In this document: positions 17,580 to 25,442 of the stretch, one piece after another
Layout of the letters: every line of letters starts with the position of its first letter
How positions within the stretch are numbered: position 1 is the stretch's first letter
Assembly (NCBI GenBank): GCA_963843685.1
Contig: CAWJLO010000012.1
Location: forward strand, 14,514 to 78,513
Source of the DNA: DASQHL01 sp963843685
Lineage (GTDB): Bacteria; Chloroflexota; Dehalococcoidia; DSTF01; JACRBR01
Direction of reading: 5' to 3'
Length of the DNA: 64,000 bases
Made by a program: the position numbers and the translations under genes
The notes under the pieces: model-generated
The model's input: the letters and a program-made list of their open reading frames with translations, nothing else
Database searches by the model: none
Told to the model about the DNA's origin: nothing

Positions 17580-18711
17580 ATGCTCGAGTCGCAGGGATTG
17601 CGGCCGCTCGATCCGTACCGTAGCGTTACAGCTTCACCCGCGAGCACCGCGTCAGCTCGTCGTCGAGGCGTACTGGCACCTGGTATCGCGGCGGAAGCTG
17701 CGCGGCGATGCCGGGAGTGTCAGCGACCTGAACGCGGCGTACGGCCTGCTGATGGACGAAGCGCGCCGGGCCGAGTACGACGGGGAACATGGAGAGCGGG
17801 GCGTTGAGCACGGCACACTCGATCACTATGGTCAGCTCTGCGTGGATCCGGACGCCGACGCGGAGGTCATCGCGCTGGCGTACGAAGTGCTGGCCCGTAC
17901 GAGCGTTGGTCAGGCGCGGGAGGCACTTGACGAAGCGTATCGGACGCTGGGCAACCCTCAGCTGCGGGCGCGGTACGACTCCGCGCGCGCGAGGAGCAGC
18001 GACGAACTCACACGCGTCCCGGTCGTCGCGCCTCCGCGAGTCGTCGCGCCGCCGCGAGCCTCCGCGCACGCAGAAGCAGTCCCGCCGATGTTCCGGCGAG
18101 AGGAGGCGCGCGTGAGCAACGGGTCCGGTGGAGAGCGCCCGGAGTCGCCTCGACCTCGTCCCGCGCGACCGACGCGGGAGACGCCGCCGCCTTCCGCGGT
18201 CGCGGTCTCCTCAGCCGTCTGGGGCTTGGGCGCGGCAGCAGCGCCGATCATGCGCCCCACGCACGGAGAGCCACGCCGTTTCGCCTCCGACCAGGCCCTC
18301 GACGCCGCCAAGGACGCGCGGCTGCTGACCCTGCACGGGGAGCCGCTGGAACGAGCAGGAAACGGAACCGGCCGCTGCACCACCGCGCCCGGGGAGCAGC
18401 GACGGTATCGCGGCGCTGGTGTTCATCGCAGGCCCGTTCTGCAGGGCTTCGCATTGGCCTGGGTCCCGACGTCGTGACGATTGGTTCGGCGGGCGACGCC
18501 GACGTGGTCCTGACGGATCCCGGCGGACCGGATCGCCGCGGAGCACGCGCGCATCTGGCAGCACGGCGAACACTTCGTGTTCCGGCAGTTCGAGGGGGCC
18601 CGAACCGTGATCGGCGGCCAGCGCCTCATGACGTCGATGGTGATCCTGGATGACGGGGACGAGATCCAGATCGGCCCACACCGGATCGCCTTTTCGCACC
18701 CGCCAGGCTGA
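17580..18711 (+). CDS. J-domain-like/FHA protein at the end of the Tad locus (several frameshifts)
   Basis: ATG 17580 begins MLESQGLRPLDPYRS; removing one A near 17631 joins VQLHPRAPRQLVVEAYWHLV. Two successive J-domain-like repeats follow (ending DLNAAYGLLMDEARRAEYD and EALDEAYRTLGNPQLRARYD). Neither carries the HPD tripeptide needed to stimulate Hsp70, so they are probably binding modules. A Pro/Arg-rich linker leads to an FHA domain assembled from two frames: RIGLGPDVVTIGSAGDADVV, then RIAAEHARIWQHGEHFVFRQ and DDGDEIQIGPHRIAF, stopping at 18711. FHA domains bind phosphothreonine. The gene closes the pilus operon 20 bases after tadC and mirrors the VWA-FHA protein at the other end. Exact indel positions between 18350 and 18530 are unresolved. 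Confidence 0.65.
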
Positions 18712-18840
18712 ATCAGCATAGGGGAACTGCCCGGGTTTCTCAGCCAATCCCCAGCTACCACAGCAAGTCCCACGTCCTAGCATGCCCATGACGCAGCCGC
18801 GCGTCGGCAGCGCCGGGCGGGATCCGGGATTGGGGTAGCA

Positions 18841-18870
18841 TTGAGATTCGAGCGGGATTCGGCGTATCAT
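18841..18870 (+). promoter_or_regulatory. Promoter with -10 seven bases before a start codon
   Basis: -35 TTGAGA (18841-18846), 18-base spacer, -10 TATCAT (18865-18870). The ATG at 18878 lies 7 bases downstream, which would give a leaderless transcript. Confidence 0.5.
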
Positions 18871-18877
18871 CGGGTCG

Positions 18878-19039
18878 ATGGTGAGTTGGTTATGCGCGTT
18901 GCGCCGGAACTGGGACGCCTTCTTGGCCAGCGCCCTGTTTTGGACGGTCGTCGCGATCTACCTCGGCCCCGGCTACTACTTCGCCTTCCTGTACATCTTC
19001 TTCTGCCTCCTCATAGCGCGTACGGCGCTGCGTCGCTGA
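18878..19039 (+). CDS. Small two-helix membrane protein
   Basis: A 53-residue reading frame: MVSWLCALRRNWDAFLAS, a hydrophobic segment (ALFWTVVAIYLGPGYYFAFL), a second (YIFFCLLIA) and a basic end RTALRR. The positive-inside pattern and the promoter directly upstream support a real gene. No family recognised. It stands alone between the Tad locus and the DUF192 region. Confidence 0.45.
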   Translation: MVSWLCALRRNWDAFLASALFWTVVAIYLGPGYYFAFLYIFFCLLIARTALRR

Positions 19040-19069
19040 ACACCAGAGGTCACCGAAGGGATCGCCGCC

Positions 19070-19150
19070 ATGGCCCAGGTCCGGGATGTCTTCTCCGTGC
19101 GCAACGCCGGCCGCGGCACGGTGCTTGACAGATTACGGATCATCCGCTAA
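19070..19150 (+). pseudogene. Truncated 5' copy of the DUF192 gene
   Basis: ATG 19070 encodes MAQVRDVFSVRNAGRGTVL, then diverges and stops at TAA 19148. The first 58 bases match the start of the intact DUF192 gene at 20079 (MATSRKLFSVRNADRGTVL), including 19 identical bases through TTCTCCGTGCGCAACGCCG. Similarity stops at about 19127, exactly where the TTGACA promoter of the next gene begins, so a gene segment appears to lie between two copies of the DUF192 5' end. Confidence 0.65.
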
Positions 19151-19153
19151 AGC
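19125..19153 (+). promoter_or_regulatory. Sigma-70-like promoter of the gene lying between the DUF192 copies
   Basis: TTGACA (19125-19130), 17-base spacer, TAAAGC (19148-19153). It sits at the left junction with the truncated DUF192 copy and 30 bases before the ATG at 19183. Confidence 0.55.
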
Positions 19154-19182
19154 TTTTGCCAACTCGCTCGCAGGGAGGCACG

Positions 19183-20028
19183 ATGGCCAGGACCGGCCCG
19201 CGGACTCGCGCCGGCAAAGCAACGGTGAGCCAGAATGCGGTCACCCACGGCCTCCGGTCGTCGTCCCCGGTGATCCCCGGCCGCGAACGGACCCAGGATT
19301 GGGAGGACCACCGCGCTGCCCTGGTGCGGGATCTGGCTCCCCTCGGGGCGTTGGAGGAACAACTCGTCGACCTCGTCGCCGGCCTTCTCTGGCGTCTCCG
19401 CCGTGTGCCCGGCTACGAAGCAGACCAGATCGCCGTCTCCGTCGAGCGCATCGACGACGCCGATCTCGCCCTACCCGGCCAGCCGGCCCCATCTGACCTC
19501 AGGCTCCGGATAGACAGCTCTCAGCGCGCCCGGAAGATCCTCGCCCAGCTCGCGGACCTGCCCGACAACGCCCGCCTCGCGGGCGATGACGCCGCATCCG
19601 TGCTCATCGTGGTCGCCGGCGACGACGCCTCGTCTCTCCCCGGGGTCGTGCCTGGCACCAACCCACCGTGCCGCACGGAGGACTTCGCGGACTGGGACGC
19701 CGGTATCCTTCGCGAATGTCTTCGCGCCCTCTGCGACAACCTCGGCGCCCCGGCTCGGCAGCTGATCCCGTGGGCTGTTGCTCGCGCTCGCCAGCAGTTG
19801 GACGCGGCCCGCGCCGCCCTCGACGACGCCCTTCGTTATGCGGACCACTACCGCCGCGAGCGGGCGTTGCCGGACGCCCGCTTCCTTGAGCGCGTCACCC
19901 GCTACGAGGCCCACCTCTACCGCCGCCTCTTCCAGGCCCTGCACGAGATTGAGGCGCTTCAGGCGCGCCGGCGGGGGGAGGCCGCGCCCCTCACCCGGCT
20001 GCAGGTTCATGGCCTGCCCGGCTCCTAG
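19183..20028 (+). CDS. GPRT-x-x-GK…HGL family protein, probable single-gene mobile unit
   Basis: A 281-residue protein starting at ATG 19183 behind AGGGAGG (19172-19178). The N-terminus (TGPRTRAGKATVSQNAVTHG, then LRSSSPVIPGRER) belongs to a family often present in many copies per genome, with the pattern GPKT-x-x-GKA-x-x-x-NA-x-x-HG. The middle is helical (LEEQLVDLVAGLLWRLRRV, RYEAHLYRRLFQALHEIEAL). No nuclease or transposase motif is visible and the function is unknown. The gene with its own promoter lies between a truncated and an intact DUF192 5' end, and the bases after its stop are A-rich (GGAGAAAAAATTGCC), so it looks like the cargo of a small inserted element. Confidence 0.6.
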   Translation: MARTGPRTRAGKATVSQNAVTHGLRSSSPVIPGRERTQDWEDHRAALVRDLAPLGALEEQLVDLVAGLLWRLRRVPGYEADQIAVSVERIDDADLALPGQPAPSDLRLRIDSSQRARKILAQLADLPDNARLAGDDAASVLIVVAGDDASSLPGVVPGTNPPCRTEDFADWDAGILRECLRALCDNLGAPARQLIPWAVARARQQLDAARAALDDALRYADHYRRERALPDARFLERVTRYEAHLYRRLFQALHEIEALQARRRGEAAPLTRLQVHGLPGS

Positions 20029-20078
20029 CGACGGAGAAAAAATTGCCAAACAAAATCGCGACCGAGGGCGCCTGACCT

Positions 20079-20450
20079 ATGGCCACAAGCCGCAAGCTGT
20101 TCTCCGTGCGCAACGCCGACCGCGGCACTGTCCTCGCCACGCAATGCCGGCTGGCATCGTCGTTCGTGTCGCGCTTCTTCGGGCTGATGGGGCGGAAGGG
20201 CGTCGACGAAGGGGGCGGCCTGCTGCTGACACGCAGCTCTTCGATCCACTCGTTCTTCATGCGCTTCCGGTTCGACGCGGTCTTCATCAGCCGCGAGGAC
20301 CGCGTGGTGAAGGTCGTGCCGGCGATGCGCCAGTGGTGGGTGGCGTTCGGGGGCAAAGGGGCGCGCGACGTGCTCGAACTGCCGGCAGGGGTCGCGGCCG
20401 CAACGGGGACCCAAGTGGGCGACCTGCTGGTGTACGAGGACCCGACCTAG
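20079..20450 (+). CDS. DUF192 family protein
   Basis: A 123-residue DUF192 protein, close to the usual domain length. Family landmarks are ASSFVSRFFGLMGRKGVDEG (the LM-x-R turn), LLLTRSSSIHSFFMRFRFDA (the C/S-I-H-S/T-FFM motif) and VLELPAGVAAATGTQVGDLL. DUF192 is a compact beta-fold of unknown biochemical role, often secreted in other phyla; no signal peptide is visible here. Start ATG 20079 is fixed by the similarity of the truncated copy at 19070. Confidence 0.85.
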   Translation: MATSRKLFSVRNADRGTVLATQCRLASSFVSRFFGLMGRKGVDEGGGLLLTRSSSIHSFFMRFRFDAVFISREDRVVKVVPAMRQWWVAFGGKGARDVLELPAGVAAATGTQVGDLLVYEDPT

Positions 20451-20610
20451 GCGGGAGCGGGAACCGACTTCTCCGAGAGACACCCCGCGCGAGCGATCCT
20501 CGTCTCAAGTAACGACGGCGAAGGCCGAAGCTGATGAAGAGCGCCGCACCGCGCAGTGACGTCCGTGTCGCACGGCACACACCGTGCGTCACTTGTGCCG
20601 GGTCCTTGTG

Positions 20611-20641
20611 TTGGACGGGCTCCCGGACGCGTTAGTACAAT
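20611..20641 (+). promoter_or_regulatory. Possible promoter of the 20667 gene
   Basis: TTGGAC (20611-20616), 19-base spacer, TACAAT (20636-20641). If used, transcription starts near 20648, which rules out the ATG overlapping the -10 box and favours the ATG at 20667. Confidence 0.35.
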
Positions 20642-20666
20642 GGAGTACCAAGGCGGGACTCCGGCT

Positions 20667-21107
20667 ATGCCGCAGCAAGACTCCGACAAGATCCGGCGCG
20701 AAGTCGAGGAGCTCCTCGACAAGCTGGACAACTTCGTGCCCGAAGAGCGCCTCGTTTCCAAGATGCGCAGCCGCAAGAAGGCGGCGGCAGGGCCCAACAT
20801 GCTCGAGCGGGCATGGCAGCGAGTCTCTCGTTTGTCGCTGGGCCACGCGATGCTGGCAGGGATCGCGCTGCTGCTGATCGGTACGCTGTTCCATCACACG
20901 CTGGGCGGCGCGGCGACACCACTGGTCGTGCTGGGGATCGTGCTCGTGGCAGGGGCGTTCGTACTTTCGGTGATCGGAGGCGACAGCCGGCGCACGCTGG
21001 CGGGCGGCCGCCCGGAGAAACGATGGCGCGGTCAAGTGATCGACTACTCCGAACCCACACCGACGAGCCGCATCCGCGAGTGGTTCCGCAGCAGGCGCCG
21101 TCACTGA
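20667..21107 (+). CDS. Small membrane protein with N-terminal amphipathic region
   Basis: A 146-residue protein, unrecognised. The N-terminal 45 residues are charged and helical (IRREVEELLDKLDNFVPEER), followed by two membrane segments (LGHAMLAGIALLLIGTLF and PLVVLGIVLVAGAFVLSVIG) and a basic cytoplasmic tail ending RIREWFRSRRRH. Start 20667 fits the promoter upstream; ATG 20640 in the same frame is the alternative. The downstream peptidase gene probably begins inside this gene's last codons, so they are likely cotranscribed. Confidence 0.6.
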   Translation: MPQQDSDKIRREVEELLDKLDNFVPEERLVSKMRSRKKAAAGPNMLERAWQRVSRLSLGHAMLAGIALLLIGTLFHHTLGGAATPLVVLGIVLVAGAFVLSVIGGDSRRTLAGGRPEKRWRGQVIDYSEPTPTSRIREWFRSRRRH

Positions 21108-22456
21108 GCCGCATCCCCGACCGTCGACAGGTCCACGCCTCGCGGCCCGGCGGACCGAGTCATCTCGCACTTCTCCTATGCATCCTCGTGGCGGCGCTCA
21201 CCTGCGCGTGCTCAGGATCGAGCGCCAGTCCGACAGCCACGCCGACAACCGCGCCTTCGGCAGCGGCGGCCGTGGCGAGCGCCACCTCCGTCGAGACGGC
21301 GACGCCGGACCCGCTGGCATCGACGGAGGCGGATGGAGCGATGGCGCTGGCGCACATCCGCAAGCTCTCGGTCGAGATCGGCCCGCGGGTGGCGGGGACG
21401 CAGTCCGAGATCATGGCGCGGGATTACGTCGAGGCGACCTTACGCAGTTACGGGTACGACGTGACGGACGATCCGTTCCCGTTCGACGCGAGCGCCTACC
21501 TGCCGGCGCGGGTCGACGTGGGGATGACGGCGATTCCCGGGTTCGCGTTCAACGGCTCGGGAGCGGGGAGCGCGAGCGGACGGCTGGTCGTGTCGGCCAT
21601 CGGCCGTCCGGAGGACTTTCCCGCAGATGGCGCGCAGGGCTGGATCGCACTCATCGAACGAGGCGATCTGACGTTCTCGGAGAAAGTGGGCAATGCGATT
21701 GCGGCGGGGGCGGCGGGCGTCATCATCTACAACAACGCAAGCGGCAGACTGCTGGCGGACCTTTCGGGCACGGTGACGATCCCGGTGGTCGGGATCAGCC
21801 AGGCGGCGGGCGAGGATCTCGCTTTGCGCGGCACCACCGGGACGGTGACAGCGACCGTCTCGGTGACGCCGCCGCGGGGAACGGCGCACAACGTGATCGC
21901 GAAACCGCCGGGCGTGACGCAGTGTGCGACGATCACGGGCGGGCACTACGACAGCGTCGCGGTGACCGGCGGAGCCGACGACAACGCCTCAGGATCGGCT
22001 GCGGTGCTGGAGACCGCGCGCGTGATCGCGGCGCGCAAGGAGCGGGGTGCGAACTGCTTCATGCTGTTCAGCGGGGAGGAGTTCGGACTGCTTGGCAGCA
22101 AGGCCTTCGTGGCGTCGCTCTCGGCGGAGGACGCGCGGGCGATCAAGGCGATGCTGAATCTCGACGTGGTAGGGCTGCCGGGCGAACTGACGCTGCTGGG
22201 GACGCCGGACATGGTCGACACAGCGCGGCTGGCGGGCAACGGGGTGGGCGTGACGGGGAGGGCGGGGGCGCTGCCGCCGGGTACGGCGAGCGACCACGTG
22301 AGCTTCATCAACGCGGACATTCCTGCCGTCATGTTCTATCGCGAGGACCCGGTGATCCACACACCGACGGACGAGATCAGCCGTATCGATACAGGTTCGT
22401 TGCGTGATGACGTACGCATCGCGGTCGCGACGCTGGAGCGGATCAGCGGCGAATGA
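21080..22456 (+). CDS. M28-family zinc aminopeptidase lipoprotein with PA domain
   Basis: An exported hydrolase of about 458 residues. The lipobox LTCAC follows a hydrophobic segment (LALLLCILVAALTCAC), then a Ser/Thr/Ala linker. A protease-associated (PA) domain spans about residues 140-250 (AAGAAGVIIYNNASGRL). The M28 metal-binding motifs follow: GGHYDSV, ADDNASG, FSGEEFGLLG, LNLDVVG and SDHVSF, ending in HTPTDEISRID. It should release N-terminal amino acids from peptides on the outer face of the membrane. The start is uncertain: GTG 21080, overlapping the previous gene by 28 bases, is the best in-frame candidate upstream of the signal peptide. Confidence 0.85.
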   Translation: MVPQQAPSLSRIPDRRQVHASRPGGPSHLALLLCILVAALTCACSGSSASPTATPTTAPSAAAAVASATSVETATPDPLASTEADGAMALAHIRKLSVEIGPRVAGTQSEIMARDYVEATLRSYGYDVTDDPFPFDASAYLPARVDVGMTAIPGFAFNGSGAGSASGRLVVSAIGRPEDFPADGAQGWIALIERGDLTFSEKVGNAIAAGAAGVIIYNNASGRLLADLSGTVTIPVVGISQAAGEDLALRGTTGTVTATVSVTPPRGTAHNVIAKPPGVTQCATITGGHYDSVAVTGGADDNASGSAAVLETARVIAARKERGANCFMLFSGEEFGLLGSKAFVASLSAEDARAIKAMLNLDVVGLPGELTLLGTPDMVDTARLAGNGVGVTGRAGALPPGTASDHVSFINADIPAVMFYREDPVIHTPTDEISRIDTGSLRDDVRIAVATLERISGE

Positions 22457-22523
22457 GCGCGTTTGCCCGGCCCGGTGGCGTCCGCTACGATCGTGCGGCT
22501 CTCTACGCTCCCCGGAGGCATCC

Positions 22524-23144
22524 GTGAAGGCTCCCGTCGTGTACGTCCTCGCCGCGTGTTGCCTCGCCGCCGCGGTTGCGTGCGGAGGCGGAAGCTCGGG
22601 GAACGGGGCGACAGACAGCAGCAAGATACCGACGGCGACGCTGCCGGCGACGTTACCCGCGGCGCAGATCATCAGCGGGGCGGCTCACACGAGCGGCCAG
22701 ACGAACTACACGATCCAGAGCGGTGATACGCTCGCGGGGATCGCGGACAACTTCGGTATCAGCCTGGACGACCTGCTGGCAGCAAACCCCGGGATCGACC
22801 CGCAAGCGCTGCGATCCGGGCAGACGATCAAGCTGCCGAGCTCGGCAAGCGCGGGCCTGGCAACGGAACCGCCTGCGCCAGCAACGGAGGCACCGGCCCC
22901 GGAGGCGACGGACACGCCGCTGCCCGCGGAGCCACCGGCAACGGATACGCCGGGGCCGACGAACACGCCGTCGTCGCTGGGATCGACGTACACGGTGCAG
23001 GCAGGCGACATCCCCGAGACGATTGCGGCGCAGTTCGGGATCACGGTGGAAGAACTGCTGGCGGCGAATCCGGACGTCGATCCCAACAACCTGCAGATCG
23101 GGCAGGTACTGATCATCCCGCCTGCGGCCACGCCTACGGGCTAG
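22524..23144 (+). CDS. Double-LysM lipoprotein
   Basis: GTG 22524 follows CGGAGG (22513-22518). The 206-residue product has a lipoprotein signal (YVLAACCLAAAVAC), a first LysM domain (YTIQSGDTLAGIADNFGISL), a Pro/Ala/Thr linker and a second LysM domain (YTVQAGDIPETIAAQFGITV). LysM domains bind N-acetylglucosamine-containing polymers such as peptidoglycan. There is no catalytic domain, so it is probably a cell-wall-binding or tethering protein. It follows the M28 gene on the same strand after 67 bases. Confidence 0.85.
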   Translation: MKAPVVYVLAACCLAAAVACGGGSSGNGATDSSKIPTATLPATLPAAQIISGAAHTSGQTNYTIQSGDTLAGIADNFGISLDDLLAANPGIDPQALRSGQTIKLPSSASAGLATEPPAPATEAPAPEATDTPLPAEPPATDTPGPTNTPSSLGSTYTVQAGDIPETIAAQFGITVEELLAANPDVDPNNLQIGQVLIIPPAATPTG

Positions 23145-23204
23145 AGGTTGGATGCCGGACGGCAGACGTTGGAAGGGCGGACGCAGGTCCGCCCTCACGC
23201 GTCT

Positions 23205-23903
23205 TCACGTGGAGAGGCGTTCGCGCAGGAGCGCTTCGGCGATCACCAAGTCTTCGGCCGTCGTGATCTTGAAGTTCGAAGGGGCACCTTCGTACACGTA
23301 GACGTCGTGGCCGAGCGCTTCGACGAGGGCCGCGTCGTCGGTGGCCGCGGCGGTGGCAGCTTCGTGGGCGCGGAGCAGGAGGTCGCGGGCGAAGACCTGC
23401 GGCGTCTGTGCGAGCCACATGCGGGCGCGGTCGGGTGTGGCGCGGACGACGGGCGGGTCGCCGTCGACGTCCTTCACGGTGTCGCGCGAGGGGACGGCGC
23501 AGAGGGCGGCGCCGTGGGCCCGGGCGAGTTCGACGCCAGCGGCGATGAGCTCCGGGGTGACGAGGGGGCGGGCGGCGTCGTGGACAGCGACGATGGCAGC
23601 GCCGGACGCGGCGTCGATGCCGGCGCGGACGGAGTCCTGGCGTGTGAGGCCACCGGGCACGACCCGCGTGACGTTGGTGAAGCGCCACTCTTCGACAAGG
23701 GCCTGCATGCGGCCGACGGAGCCGGGCGCGGCGACGACGACGACGGCGTCGATGGCATCGCACTTCTTGAAGGCGGCGAGCGTCCAGGCGATGAGCGGGC
23801 GGCCGACGAGCGAGGCAAACACCTTGTCGGTGCCGCCCATGCGCTCGCTGCGGCCGGCTGCGACAACGATGCCGACGGCTGGGCCTTCCAAGGTGGAGGT
23901 CAT
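23205..23903 (-). CDS. ispD: 2-C-methyl-D-erythritol 4-phosphate cytidylyltransferase
   Basis: A 232-residue IspD, the third step of the MEP isoprenoid pathway, transferring CMP from CTP to methylerythritol phosphate. Motifs: nucleotide-binding loop VAAGRSERMGGTDKVF near the N-terminus, VHDAARPLVTPE, QTPQVF and ATDDAALVEALG, and the C-terminal NFKITTAEDLVIAE. Length is normal. The start is ATG 23903 (MTSTLEG); ATG 23912 adds three residues. IspF is not adjacent. The gene is divergent from the 23944 gene, with only 40 bases between starts. Confidence 0.92.
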   Translation of the reverse strand: MTSTLEGPAVGIVVAAGRSERMGGTDKVFASLVGRPLIAWTLAAFKKCDAIDAVVVVAAPGSVGRMQALVEEWRFTNVTRVVPGGLTRQDSVRAGIDAASGAAIVAVHDAARPLVTPELIAAGVELARAHGAALCAVPSRDTVKDVDGDPPVVRATPDRARMWLAQTPQVFARDLLLRAHEAATAAATDDAALVEALGHDVYVYEGAPSNFKITTAEDLVIAEALLRERLST

Positions 23904-23930
23904 GGCGGGCATGGTACGAGAAAGCGGTTG

Positions 23931-23936
23931 TACACT
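23931..23936 (+). promoter_or_regulatory. -10 box seven bases before the 23944 start
   Basis: TACACT (23931-23936) followed by 7 bases and ATG 23944, consistent with a leaderless transcript. No strong -35 is visible. Confidence 0.35.
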
Positions 23937-23943
23937 CACGGCC

Positions 23944-24276
23944 ATGGGCGAAGTCGAGGGCACAGGCGAACCGTCGGCGGAGCAGCTGCTGTACCTCTCG
24001 AGCGCGGCGCGGCGGCTGGCCGACCTGATCGCGGCGGCGGAGGCGCCGGTGCGGTACGAGGTGCTGCGGCACCTGCTGCGGGTGAGCGAAGAGACGATGA
24101 CCGAGGTGCTGGAGGAGGCGGTGGGGGCGCGGCTGGTGGCGCGGGCGGCGGACCCGTTCAGCTACGTGCCGTTCGACGAGCGGACGGGGGTGGCGGTGCG
24201 TGCGGGGATGGACAACGAGCGGCTGGCGCGGCTGCGGGGGCAGATCGAGACGGCGCGGCAGCGGGTGTTCGACTAA
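23944..24276 (+). CDS. Hypothetical 110-residue helical protein
   Basis: No family recognised. The sequence is Ala/Glu/Arg-rich and helical, with a region resembling a winged-helix segment (VRYEVLRHLLRVSEETMTEV, LEEAVGARLVARAADPFSYV), which hints at DNA binding but is not diagnostic. Start ATG 23944 sits 7 bases after a TACACT box and the gene is divergent from ispD. The C-terminus (RLARLRGQIETARQRVFD) looks like a short coiled coil. Confidence 0.55.
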   Translation: MGEVEGTGEPSAEQLLYLSSAARRLADLIAAAEAPVRYEVLRHLLRVSEETMTEVLEEAVGARLVARAADPFSYVPFDERTGVAVRAGMDNERLARLRGQIETARQRVFD

Positions 24277-24529
24277 GCGTGAGGAGTGCGTGTCGCGGTG
24301 ATGCAGTGTCCGCTGACGCGTACCCTGCATCACCTTAAGAGAGAGATTTCGTTTCCGGGGGGACACCCCCCGGGAGCCCCCCGGCAGAGGGCGCTGCGCT
24401 CTCTGCACTCCCGCTTCAGTTTTCATCTGGGCTGTAGAGCTGGGGACCGCGCTGCGGTGCGCCATTTCGCTTGATCACACGCGGCTCACTCACGCCGGCA
24501 TGGCCAGCAAGCGGCGTTAGCGTCGGTCG
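24277..24529. repeat. Hairpin-rich intergenic block
   Basis: No gene is seen. Three strong inverted repeats occur: GGTGATGCAG/CTGCATCACC (24297-24306 and 24325-24334, 18-base loop), CCGGGGGG-ACA-CCCCCCGG (24355-24373) and GCAGAG/CTCTGC (24384-24406). The block resembles REP-type elements between a forward and a reverse gene and may act as a bidirectional terminator. Confidence 0.5.
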
Positions 24530-25345
24530 CTACTTCGGGGGCGATGCGGCGTTGCGCTGGAGGTGGCGGCGGAGAGCTGCGTTGAAGAGATCGGGGCGCT
24601 CGTACTGGGGGGAGTGGCCGGCTTCAGGGATCACTTCGACAATGGCGCCCGGGATGGTCGAGCCGAGATACTTCGCACCTTCGATCAGGCCCGTGTCCAA
24701 GCTGCCATAGATGACCATCGTAGGTACGCCGATCGTTGAAGCGCGATCGGTGGTGCCGCGCCATTCCCTGAGAGCCTGCCAGGCGCCGATGAAGCCATCG
24801 GGTGACATGGCGGCGAGGCGGCGCTTTTCTTCTTCGCGGCGCTCGGGCGGCATGTGCGGGGGCGGCGGGAGGGGAGCGTCCATGTCGGCGACGGCGGCCA
24901 TGCCCTGCTCTTCGGCGAGCTTGTGGCGACGGGCGGTCCAGGCGGCGATGGCTTCGCCGCGGCTGAAGTTGAAGGTGTGGCTGGTGTCGTGGAGGGTGAG
25001 GGATCGGAGGCGGGAGGGGGAGCGGAGGGCGACCTCCTGGACGACGGCGCCGCCCATGGAGTGGCCGACGAGGTGGTAGCGCTCGAAGCCGACGTAATCG
25101 GCGAGGGCTTCGACGTCGTCGGCCATGTTTTCGATGGTGTAGGCGGTGCGGTCGGCGGGGGCTTCGGAGCGGCCGTGGCCGCGGTGGTCGAAGGCGAGGA
25201 CGCGGTGGGTGCGGGCGAACTCGGGGATCTGGAAGCGCCAGTCGGAGACGTCGCCGGTGTAGCCGTGGACGAGCACGAGGGGCTCGCCGGCTTCGCCGTG
25301 GAGTTCGTAGTAGAGGTTGATGCCGTTGATGCGCTCGTGGGGCAT
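24530..25345 (-). CDS. Alpha/beta-fold hydrolase
   Basis: A 271-residue single-domain alpha/beta hydrolase. Visible motifs: oxyanion-loop LVHGYTGD, FDHRGHGRS, nucleophile elbow GHSMGG (Ser nucleophile), acid at MVIYGSLDTG and His at EAGHSPQYERP. The cap region (about 130-190) is Pro/Met/Arg-rich. ATG 25345 is preceded by GAAGGAGA on the coding strand. Substrate is unknown; it may be an esterase, lactonase or meta-cleavage-type hydrolase. It is divergent from the flavin oxidoreductase at 25443. Confidence 0.85.
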   Translation of the reverse strand: MPHERINGINLYYELHGEAGEPLVLVHGYTGDVSDWRFQIPEFARTHRVLAFDHRGHGRSEAPADRTAYTIENMADDVEALADYVGFERYHLVGHSMGGAVVQEVALRSPSRLRSLTLHDTSHTFNFSRGEAIAAWTARRHKLAEEQGMAAVADMDAPLPPPPHMPPERREEEKRRLAAMSPDGFIGAWQALREWRGTTDRASTIGVPTMVIYGSLDTGLIEGAKYLGSTIPGAIVEVIPEAGHSPQYERPDLFNAALRRHLQRNAASPPK

Positions 25346-25442
25346 GGCGGTCTCCTTCGCTGCGTTCGGGTTCATCATACGGCGGAGGTGGGTTAGGGTC
25401 AGTGTTACATCACGGTGAAGCAACGAATTGTGAGGTCGGGCG

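Noticed and set aside
8600..18711. Programmed ribosomal frameshifting in the pilus genes
   Set aside because: There are too many sites, they lack common slippery sequences or stimulatory structures, and the same error type occurs in unrelated genes.
7325..18711. Decayed, non-functional Tad locus
   Set aside because: Outside the single-base indels the protein sequence is well conserved, including catalytic motifs, with no internal stop mutations in the correct frame.
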